A stretch of 5,505 bases of DNA from Proteobacteria bacterium SG_bin5. GTDB taxonomy: Bacteria; Pseudomonadota; Alphaproteobacteria; Sphingomonadales; Sphingomonadaceae. The stretch lies in assembly GCA_002083475.1 (NCBI GenBank), contig LWDI01000055.1, forward strand, positions 1 to 5,505. Direction: 5' to 3'. The notes under the pieces are model-generated. The model had not been told where the DNA came from, searched no databases, and saw only the letters and a program-made list of their open reading frames with translations. The first letter of the stretch is position 1; each line of letters starts with the position of its first letter. The translations under genes and the position numbers were made by a program. Of this stretch, positions 1 through 5,317 are shown piece after piece.

Positions 1-144
1 TATCGCCCTCGAACCGCTGGGGACACCCCTCCGACAGCCGCTCGCGCAGCTGCCAGTTCCGGGTAAACCGTGCCCCGCACGGTTTAGGATCGTCCGGGGG
101 ACGATCCGACCCGGAACTCCCCTTACAGGGGAGGAGCGAACTGG
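1..144. repeat. Palindromic (REP-like) repeat, left part cut by window edge, with nested insertion
   Basis: This is a non-coding stretch just beyond the secA stop. Positions 1-33 match the reverse complement of 5202-5234 at 30 of 33 positions, so it belongs to the same repeat family as the cluster after argJ, in opposite orientation. Visible hairpins are 35-41 with 46-52 (one mismatch), and 117-123 with 127-133 (CTCCCCT, loop TAC, AGGGGAG). Compared with the 5161-5234 copy, about 61 extra nt sit between the middle hairpin and the CTCCCCT hairpin; these form the structure listed separately at 55-118. Bases 53-59 can also pair with 138-144, competing with the inner stem. The left boundary is outside the window. 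There is no T-tract, so it is not a classical terminator of secA, although it would lie in the 3' end of a read-through secA transcript. Confidence 0.85.
55..118. repeat. Three-way-junction inverted repeat inserted within the REP-like unit
   Basis: An outer stem pairs 55-64 (AGTTCCGGGT) with 109-118 (ACCCGGAACT). It encloses two perfect hairpins set end to end: 64-73 with 77-86 (TAAACCGTGC / GCACGGTTTA, loop CCC) and 87-95 with 99-107 (GGATCGTCC / GGACGATCC, loop GGG). Base 64 is claimed by both the outer stem and the first hairpin, so almost nothing is left unpaired and the fold is a compact cloverleaf. The other repeat copies in the window lack this block, which makes it look like an insertion into the basic unit. 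Its function is unknown: possibilities include 3'-end RNA stabilisation, a protein binding site, or a mobile palindromic element in its own right. Confidence 0.8.
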
Positions 145-161
145 TGTGATCGCAAACAGCT

Positions 162-2903
162 CTACACGAGCGCCCCGTGGCAATGCTTGTATTTCTTGCC
201 CGATCCACACGGGCAGGCGGCGTTGCGGCTCACCCGGCCTTCCCAGCTCGCCGGATCATCGCTCAGCGGCTCGGCGAGCGCCGCCTCGCCGCCCGCCGCC
301 ATGAACGGCGCGGGCGCGAGCCGCGTCGTCACCAGCCCCAGCGACTGCGCGTCGAGATCGAGCGGCGCGTCGAGATTGCCCAAATTCGTCAGGAAATCGG
401 GGAGCGGCGGCAGTTCGGGCGGCGCCTGGAACTGGAATTGCGCGTGGGCGAGCGTCTTGGTCACGTCCTCGCGGATCGCGCCGAGCATCCGCTCGAACAG
501 CGCGAACGCCTCCTGCTTATATTCGTTGATCGGCGTCTTCTGCGCATAAGCGCGCAGATGGACGACCTGCCGAAGCGCGTCGAGCGTCGAGAGATGCTCT
601 TTCCAATGATGGTCGAGATTCTGGAGCAGGATCGATTTTTCGATCGAGGTCCAGGTCGCCGGCTCGAGTTCCTTGGCCTTGTCGGCGATATGGCTATCGG
701 CGAGCGCGCGCAGCCGTTCCTCGATCAATTCGGGGTCGACCGCTTCTTCCTTCATCCAATCGTCGAGCGGCGGCTCGATCCCGAGCAGATCGCGCGCACG
801 CTCGGCGAGGCCCGCCACGTCCCATTGCTCGGGATAGCTGCCGACCGGGCACGCCGCGCCGACGATCGCGTTGACCGTCTCGGCGCGCATGTCGGCCACC
901 ACGTCGCCCACCGTCTCGGCGTCCATGATGTCGGCGCGCTGTTCGTAGACGACCTTGCGCTGATCGTTCATCACATCGTCATATTCGACGACTTGCTTAC
1001 GAATGTCATAGTTGCGCGCCTCGACCTTCTTTTGCGCGGTCTCGATCGCCTTGGAGAGCCATTTCGAGCTGATCGCCTCGCCGTCGGACAGGTTCGAGCG
1101 CATCATCTTGGCGAACATCGTGTCCGGCCCGAAGATGCGCAGCAGATCGTCTTCGAGGCAGAGGTAGAAGCGGCTGAGGCCCGGATCGCCCTGGCGCCCG
1201 GAACGGCCGCGCAGCTGATTGTCGATGCGGCGGCTTTCGTGGCGTTCGGTGCCGAGGACGAACAGCCCCCCGGCGGCGAGCACTTCCTGCTTTTCCGCCG
1301 CGACCTCTTGCTTGATCCGGGCGATCGCCGCCTCGCGCTCGGGCCCCTCGGGCATGTCGGCGAGTTCGTCGGCGACGCGGAATTCGACATTGCCGCCGAG
1401 TTGAATATCGGTGCCGCGCCCGGCCATGTTGGTCGCGATCGTCACCGCGCCCTTGCGGCCCGCTTGCGCGACGATATGCGCCTCCATCTCGTGGAAGCGC
1501 GCGTTGAGCACCTTGTGCGGCACGCCGTCTTGCTGGAGAAATTCGGACAAAAGCTCCGATTTCTCGATCGACACCGTGCCGACCAGCACCGGCTGGCCGC
1601 GCTCGGCATGGTCGCGGATCTTCTTGGCGATCGCGCGGAACTTGTCTTGCGTGTCCTTGTAGAATTCGTCTTCCTCGTCCACCCGCTTCACCGGCACGTT
1701 GGTCGGGATGGTGACGACGTTCATCTTGTAGATGTCGTAGAATTCGGCCGCCTCGGTCGCCGCGGTGCCGGTCATCCCGCCGAGCTTGGGGTACATGCGG
1801 AAGTAATTTTGGAAAGTGATCGAGGCGAGCGTCTGATTCTCGGGCTCGATATTGACGCCTTCCTTCGCCTCGACCGCCTGGTGCAACCCGTCGGACCAGC
1901 GCCGGCCGTCCATCATGCGGCCGGTGAACTCGTCGATGATGATGACCTTGCCGTCTTTCACGATGTAATCGGTGTCGCGCTTGAACATCACGTTCGCGCG
2001 CAGCGCCTGGTTCAAATGGTGGACGACTTGGGTGTTTTCGAAATCGTAAAGATTGCTGCCTTCGAGCAGCCCGGCGGCTTCGAGCAACCGCTCGGCCTTT
2101 TCGGTGCCGTCCTCGGTCAGGATGATCGAGCGCTGCTTTTCGTCGAAATCATAATCGGCGGGCACCAGCTGCTTCACGATCGCGTCGACCGCGAGATAGA
2201 GATCGGTCTTGTCGTCGGTGGGGCCGGAGATGATCAGCGGGGTGCGCGCTTCGTCGATCAAGATCGAGTCGACCTCGTCGACGATCGCGAAGTTGAACTT
2301 GCGCTGCACCATCGACTCGCGATCATATTTCATATTGTCGCGCAGATAATCGAAGCCGAACTCGTTGTTCGTGCCGTAGGTGATGTCGCTGTGATAGGCT
2401 TCGCGGCGCTGTTCATCGGTGAGATTGGGGACGATCACGCCGACGCTGAGCCCCAGGAAGCGATAGACTTGGCCCATCCACTCGGCGTCGCGCTGGGCGA
2501 GATAATCGTTCACCGTGACGACATGGACGCCGGTGCCGGGCAGCGCGTTCAAATAAGTGGCGAGCGTCGCGACGAGCGTCTTGCCCTCGCCGGTGCGCAT
2601 TTCGGCGATTTCGCCGCGGTGGAGGACGATGCCGCCGATCAGCTGCACGTCATAATGGCGCTGGCCGAGCGTGCGCCGCGCCGCCTCGCGCACCGTCGCG
2701 AACGCTTCGGGGAGCAGCGCGTCGAGCGCTTCGCCCGCCGCCAGCCGCTCGCGAAAGCGCAGCGTTTGGGCGGCGAGGGTCGTATCGTCCATCGCCTGGA
2801 TTTGCGGCTCGAGCGCGTTGATCTTGGCGACGAGCGGCGCGAGCGATTTGACGTAGCGATCGTTGGAGGAACCGAACAGGGTTTTGGCAAGGCTGCCGAA
2901 CAT
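162..2903 (-). CDS. secA: Preprotein translocase ATPase SecA
   Basis: SecA is the cytoplasmic ATPase that pushes unfolded preproteins through the SecYEG channel in the inner membrane. The protein has 913 residues, a normal length for proteobacterial SecA. Walker A is MRTGEGKT at 102-109 with Lys108, and Walker B is DEVD at 209-212. The second motor half shows TNMAGRGTDI (491-500) and QLRGRSGRQGD (563-573), with arginine-finger-type residues. The helical scaffold/two-helix-finger stretch lies around 764-803 (WKEHLSTLDALR, then LRAYAQK). The C-terminus carries the zinc and SecB-binding motif, with Cys897, Cys899, Cys908 and His909, after a variable Pro/Ala-rich linker (about 825-890). The ATG at 2901-2903 is preceded by AGGAA with a 6-nt gap, and the N-terminus MFGSLAKTLFG is typical. 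No convincing promoter of its own is visible in the 72 nt upstream, so co-transcription with the preceding minus-strand genes is possible. Nothing is broken or missing. Confidence 0.98.
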   Translation of the reverse strand: MFGSLAKTLFGSSNDRYVKSLAPLVAKINALEPQIQAMDDTTLAAQTLRFRERLAAGEALDALLPEAFATVREAARRTLGQRHYDVQLIGGIVLHRGEIAEMRTGEGKTLVATLATYLNALPGTGVHVVTVNDYLAQRDAEWMGQVYRFLGLSVGVIVPNLTDEQRREAYHSDITYGTNNEFGFDYLRDNMKYDRESMVQRKFNFAIVDEVDSILIDEARTPLIISGPTDDKTDLYLAVDAIVKQLVPADYDFDEKQRSIILTEDGTEKAERLLEAAGLLEGSNLYDFENTQVVHHLNQALRANVMFKRDTDYIVKDGKVIIIDEFTGRMMDGRRWSDGLHQAVEAKEGVNIEPENQTLASITFQNYFRMYPKLGGMTGTAATEAAEFYDIYKMNVVTIPTNVPVKRVDEEDEFYKDTQDKFRAIAKKIRDHAERGQPVLVGTVSIEKSELLSEFLQQDGVPHKVLNARFHEMEAHIVAQAGRKGAVTIATNMAGRGTDIQLGGNVEFRVADELADMPEGPEREAAIARIKQEVAAEKQEVLAAGGLFVLGTERHESRRIDNQLRGRSGRQGDPGLSRFYLCLEDDLLRIFGPDTMFAKMMRSNLSDGEAISSKWLSKAIETAQKKVEARNYDIRKQVVEYDDVMNDQRKVVYEQRADIMDAETVGDVVADMRAETVNAIVGAACPVGSYPEQWDVAGLAERARDLLGIEPPLDDWMKEEAVDPELIEERLRALADSHIADKAKELEPATWTSIEKSILLQNLDHHWKEHLSTLDALRQVVHLRAYAQKTPINEYKQEAFALFERMLGAIREDVTKTLAHAQFQFQAPPELPPLPDFLTNLGNLDAPLDLDAQSLGLVTTRLAPAPFMAAGGEAALAEPLSDDPASWEGRVSRNAACPCGSGKKYKHCHGALV

Positions 2904-2926
2904 CTTGATTTCCTATGGCAATAGCG

Positions 2927-2943
2927 GCGCCGCCGGGCAGCGC
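2927..2943 (-). promoter_or_regulatory. Possible RNA hairpin in the gap ahead of secA
   Basis: In the leftward transcript, GCGCTG can pair with CGGCGC across a CCCGG loop (six pairs, one of them U-G). It ends 23 nt before the secA ATG. Two weaker pairings reach the secA ribosome site: CCTAT (minus strand, 2957-2961) can pair with ATAGG (2912-2916), and a 4-bp CTAT/ATAG hairpin covers the same bases. These would matter if secA translation depends on translation of the small upstream gene. In GC-rich DNA, short pairings like these arise easily by chance, so this is weak evidence. Confidence 0.25.
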
Positions 2944-2975
2944 GAACGAGACGGGAATAGGGGCGGGAGCGCGCG

Positions 2976-3221
2976 CTATTCGCGGCGGCGCCAGGCCCAG
3001 CGCGGCTCGCTCGCGAGCGTGCCCGGAACCGAGACGATCCCGCCGATCACGCGCGGCGCGACGGGCGCCGGCGGCGTCGGTCGAATGGCCCGGGCGGCGC
3101 GGGGGAGCGCCGCCTCGGCGATCACCGCGACGTGCGCGACCTGCGCCACCCCCGGCCGCGACGGCGCGACGGCGCCGCCGATCGCCGAGAGCAAAGCCGA
3201 CAGGAGCAGCAAAAAGGTCAC
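2976..3221 (-). CDS. Small unrecognised protein with hydrophobic N-terminus, directly upstream of secA
   Basis: I do not recognise this 81-residue protein. Residues 1-20 (GTG start, then TFLLLLSALLSAIGGAVAP) look like a signal peptide core or a single membrane segment, but lack the usual basic residue before the hydrophobic run. The middle is Ala/Pro-rich (for example RPTPPAPVAPR at 47-57), and the end is basic and aromatic (RWAWRRRE at 74-81). It reads as real coding sequence because only about six of 81 codons end in A or T, whereas overlapping frames give Arg-rich shadows. The GTG start is the only usual start codon before the hydrophobic run and has only a weak GGA upstream, so the start is less certain than the frame. 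It sits 56 nt after the TonB_C gene and 72 nt before secA on the same strand. It could be a secreted small protein, a membrane peptide, or a leader whose translation affects secA. Confidence 0.6.
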   Translation of the reverse strand: MTFLLLLSALLSAIGGAVAPSRPGVAQVAHVAVIAEAALPRAARAIRPTPPAPVAPRVIGGIVSVPGTLASEPRWAWRRRE

Positions 3222-3277
3222 GTTCGTTCCGTTCAGGGTGTAATGTTCGGCGACATAAGCATTTGCGCGCGCAACGT

Positions 3278-3859
3278 CTACTCCGCGCTCGCCGCGCCTT
3301 CGACCAGCTGCCAGCGCATCGATCCCTGATAGCGCCCCGGCACCGGCTTGCCGCCCGCGTCGCGCGCCGGGCGGAAGCGACCGTTCGAGATCACTTGGGT
3401 GCAGGTGGTCGAATCGAGCAGGTCCGAGCCCGAGGATTGGACGATATTGCAGCGCAAGACGCGCCCCTGCGCGTCGAGATCGACCGCATAGACCGTTTTG
3501 CCCTCTTCCGATTTGGCGCGCGCCTTGGGCGGATAGCTATCAGCGGGGAACCATTCGGCGACGCGACCGATCGGCTGCGGCGGCGTTCCGGCGGGGGCGG
3601 CGGGCACGGGCGCATTTGCCAAGCTCGACTCGGTGCCCGCCTGGCTGGGGCCGGGGCGCGGCGGGGCGCCGGCGGGCTTGGGCGCGCGCCGCGTTCGGAC
3701 CGTGCGCGCCTGGGCCCCTGCCTTCGCCGGGGAAGCGGGGGAGGATGCCGCGGTCGGCGGCGCGCTCGCGGTCCGCCCCGTCGGCACCTGCCCGAACGTG
3801 GGCGCGCCGAGCGCCATCACCAGCACCGTCGCGCAAATCTTGCCTTCACCCGAACGCAC
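3278..3859 (-). CDS. TonB C-terminal-domain (energy-transducer-like) protein with signal sequence
   Basis: TonB C-terminal domains normally sit in the periplasm and either touch outer-membrane receptors or form part of envelope proteins. This 193-residue protein has a short basic start and a hydrophobic run at about 8-19, with a possible cleavage after Gly23. A Pro/Ala/Arg-rich spacer (about 26-97) follows, like TonB linkers. The TonB_C domain covers about 102-187: WFPADSYPPKA, then VDLDAQGRVLRC, VQSSGSDLLDSTTC, FRPARD and the MRWQL strand. Cys137 and Cys153 flank the SSG-LD motif and could form a disulfide. The GTG at 3857-3859 is chosen because AAGGGG lies 7 nt upstream and coding-type codons begin there. 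An ATG at 3905-3907 would add 16 poorly coding residues. It diverges from argJ with 46 bp between them. With no ExbB/ExbD or receptor gene nearby, a true energy-transducing role is unproven, so no tonB symbol is given. Confidence 0.87.
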   Translation of the reverse strand: MRSGEGKICATVLVMALGAPTFGQVPTGRTASAPPTAASSPASPAKAGAQARTVRTRRAPKPAGAPPRPGPSQAGTESSLANAPVPAAPAGTPPQPIGRVAEWFPADSYPPKARAKSEEGKTVYAVDLDAQGRVLRCNIVQSSGSDLLDSTTCTQVISNGRFRPARDAGGKPVPGRYQGSMRWQLVEGAASAE

Positions 3860-3905
3860 GCTATCGCCCCTTGTTGACCGCCCGCTTCTAACCGAAAGCC
3901 TCCGC
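3860..3905. promoter_or_regulatory. Divergent start region between the TonB_C gene and argJ
   Basis: Only 46 bp separate the two opposite start codons, so at least one promoter must reach into the neighbouring gene. For argJ, a weak alphaproteobacterial-style candidate is TTGCCTT (3840-3846), 13 nt, then GCTATCGC (3860-3867). A better -35-like TTGACC at 3874-3879 has no matching -10 at the right distance. No clear promoter was found for the leftward gene. No inverted repeat resembling an ArgR operator was seen. The region is certain as a location; the promoter elements are guesses. Confidence 0.3.
3867..3872 (-). promoter_or_regulatory. Ribosome binding site deciding the GTG start of the TonB_C gene
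   Basis: On the minus strand this reads AAGGGG, 7 nt ahead of the GTG at 3857-3859. It supports the shorter 193-residue form. The competing ATG at 3905-3907 has its own strong purine-rich site (GGGGAGGGG, minus strand of 3914-3922, 6 nt away). However, the codons between the two starts include AGA and two AGG, and six of 15 end in A or T, unlike the rest of the gene. Confidence 0.5.
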
Positions 3906-5129
3906 ATGTCACACCCCTCCCCGCTCGCCCGGCCTTTTCCGGACCTGCCGCCGATCGGCGGCGTCGCGCTGCGCGTCGCGCGCGCGGGGTATAAGGCGTG
4001 GGAACGCGCCGATTTGACGCTCGCGATCTTGGCCGAGGGGACGAGCGTGGCGGGCGTGCTCACGCGCAGCCGCTGCCCCTCGCCCGAGGTCGAATGGTGC
4101 CGGGCCGCGCTCACCCTCGGCCAGGCGCGCGCGCTGGTGGTGAACGCGGGCAATGCCAATGCCTTCACCGGCGCGCGCGGGCGGGCGGCGGTCGAGGCGA
4201 TCGCGGCGCGGGCGGCGCAGGCGCTGGGGTGCCAACCCTCGGACATATTCGTTGCCTCGACCGGGGTAATCGGCGTGCCGCTGCCGATCGACAAGGCGGA
4301 AAGCGGGCTCGCCGCCGCTTTACCCGCGCCCGAGGCGAGTTGGCGCGAGGCCGCCGAGGCGATCGGCACCACCGACACTTTCCCCAAGGGCGCGATGACT
4401 CAAGCCGTGGTCGATGGCCGGATCGTGACGCTCGTCGGCATCATCAAGGGATCGGGGATGATCGCCCCCGACATGGCGACGATGCTCGGCTTCATCTTCA
4501 CCGACGCCGCCGCCGAGCCCCTTTTCTTGCAACGCGCGCTGGCCGAGGCGAGCGACGCGAGCTTCAACTGCATCACCGTCGATGGCGATACCTCGACCAG
4601 CGATACGGTGCTCGCCTTCGCAACCGGGGCGGCGGGGAATGCGCGGCTGGAGAATGACGAGAGCAGCGGCGCCGACGCCTTTCGCGCCGCGCTCGCCGAT
4701 CTGTGCCGCGCGCTCGCCCAATTGGTGGTGCGCGACGGCGAGGGCGCGCGCAAATTCATCACCATCGACGTGAGCGGCGCCGAAAGCGACGCGAGCGCGC
4801 GGCAAATCGGGCTTTCGATCGCCAATTCGCCGCTGGTGAAAACCGCGATCGCCGGCGAGGACGCCAATTGGGGCCGCGTCGTGATGGCGGTCGGCAAGGC
4901 GGGCGAGCCGGCCGAGCGCGATTTGCTCAGCATTCGCTTCGGCGAGACCGAAGTCGCGCGCGGCGGGCTGGTGGTCGAAGGCTATGACGAAGCTCCTGTC
5001 GCCGCGCATCTGAAGGGCGAGGAGATCGAGATCGGCGTCGATCTCGGCCTGGGCGAAGGCCGCGCGACGCTTTGGACGTGCGACCTGACCCATGGCTATA
5101 TCAGCATCAACGCCGATTATCGGAGCTGA
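3906..5129 (+). CDS. argJ: Bifunctional glutamate N-acetyltransferase / amino-acid N-acetyltransferase ArgJ
   Basis: ArgJ moves the acetyl group from N-acetylornithine to glutamate, recycling acetyl in arginine synthesis; bifunctional forms also make N-acetylglutamate from acetyl-CoA. It acts in the cytoplasm. The 407-residue protein is full length. It self-cleaves within KGSGMIAPDMATML (181-194), between Ala191 and Thr192, giving alpha (1-191) and beta (192-407) chains, with Thr192 as nucleophile. The oxyanion-hole residues are Thr119-Gly120 in ASTGVIG, and Lys181 and Glu280 are in place. Other family signatures are LVVNAGNANAFTG (77-89), NCITVDGDTSTSDT (221-234), the IAGEDANWGRVVMAVGKAG stretch (315-333) and the C-terminal NADYRS with Asn402 and Ser407. 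The ATG at 3906 fits the usual short N-terminus before PLARPFPDLPPIGGV. The frame stays open further upstream only because it runs antisense through the TonB_C gene. The ribosome site is weak (GAAAG). Mono- or bifunctionality cannot be told from sequence alone. Confidence 0.97.
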   Translation: MSHPSPLARPFPDLPPIGGVALRVARAGYKAWERADLTLAILAEGTSVAGVLTRSRCPSPEVEWCRAALTLGQARALVVNAGNANAFTGARGRAAVEAIAARAAQALGCQPSDIFVASTGVIGVPLPIDKAESGLAAALPAPEASWREAAEAIGTTDTFPKGAMTQAVVDGRIVTLVGIIKGSGMIAPDMATMLGFIFTDAAAEPLFLQRALAEASDASFNCITVDGDTSTSDTVLAFATGAAGNARLENDESSGADAFRAALADLCRALAQLVVRDGEGARKFITIDVSGAESDASARQIGLSIANSPLVKTAIAGEDANWGRVVMAVGKAGEPAERDLLSIRFGETEVARGGLVVEGYDEAPVAAHLKGEEIEIGVDLGLGEGRATLWTCDLTHGYISINADYRS

Positions 5130-5160
5130 GGAGCCTCGGCCGTCAATTACCGCCATCAGA

Positions 5161-5280
5161 TCCTCCCCTGCAAGGGGAGGTGGCACCCGCGTAGCGGGTG
5201 ACGGAGGGGTATCCTCAGCAGTTCGAGGGCGATACCCCTCCACCATCCTTCGGATGGTCCCCCTCCCCCTACGGGGGAGG
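5161..5280. repeat. REP-like palindromic cluster: two units head to head
   Basis: Five inverted repeats follow one another: 5162-5169 with 5173-5180 (CCTCCCCT / AGGGGAGG); 5184-5190 with 5194-5200 (CACCCGC, loop GTA, GCGGGTG); 5203-5212 with 5232-5241 (GGAGGGGTAT / ATACCCCTCC); 5242-5248 with 5252-5258 (ACCATCC, loop TTC, GGATGGT); and 5262-5269 with 5273-5280 (CCTCCCCC, loop TAC, GGGGGAGG). The whole is two copies of one unit (GGGGAGG hairpin, 7-bp hairpin, GGAGGGGTAT arm) facing each other, as in bacterial REP/BIME arrangements. The middle hairpins differ completely in sequence yet stay perfectly paired. The cluster lies between the convergent argJ and thioredoxin genes. A third, rearranged copy is at 1-144. 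Confidence 0.9.
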
Positions 5281-5285
5281 AGTTT
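5262..5285 (+). terminator. Possible terminator of argJ (last repeat hairpin plus short T-run)
   Basis: The 8-bp GC-rich hairpin CCTCCCCC-TAC-GGGGGAGG is followed by AGTTTTC. That resembles an intrinsic terminator reading rightward from argJ, but the T-run is only four bases and starts two bases after the stem. On the other strand, serving the thioredoxin gene, no T-run follows. The hairpin is first of all part of the repeat unit, so any terminator role would be secondary. Confidence 0.3.
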
Positions 5286-5317
5286 TCGATCGCGATTCTT
5301 GGGTGAGCCCAGAAAGA

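Noticed and set aside
177..2924. A 915-codon open frame on the plus strand antisense to the whole of secA
   Set aside because: It mirrors secA codon phase in GC-rich DNA; the translation is rich in Arg, Asp, Leu and His with no domain, while the minus strand is an unmistakable SecA.
2904..2925. GCTATTGCC on the minus strand as a -10 element for secA
   Set aside because: Transcription would start within or next to the ribosome binding site, leaving no usable leader, and the matching -35 is poor.
3232..3262. Nine-codon ATG mini-ORF between the TonB_C gene and the small gene on the minus strand
   Set aside because: Too short to support, with no ribosome site seen; it ends just before the GTG start and could be chance.
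2915..3877. Plus-strand open frame of 320 codons across the small gene and the TonB_C gene
   Set aside because: The product is extremely Arg/Ala-rich and without motifs; both minus-strand genes in the same interval have better codon use and recognisable features.
3633..3905. Extension of the argJ frame upstream to 3633
   Set aside because: It runs antisense through the TonB_C gene, and ArgJ proteins normally begin a few residues before PLARPFPDLPPI.
3860..4387. Extension of the TonB_C reading frame far into argJ on the minus strand
   Set aside because: The frame is open only because it is antisense to argJ; family length, signal sequence and ribosome site place the start at 3859.
5124..5139. 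Possible short hairpin right after the argJ stop (GCTGAGG / CCTCGGC)
   Set aside because: The loop would be only two bases, with a wobble pair and no T-run; not a credible terminator.
5161..5280. CRISPR array or transposon ends
   Set aside because: Repeats are palindromic, of unequal spacing and in opposite orientations, with no spacers, no transposase gene and no target duplication; they fit REP/BIME-type elements.
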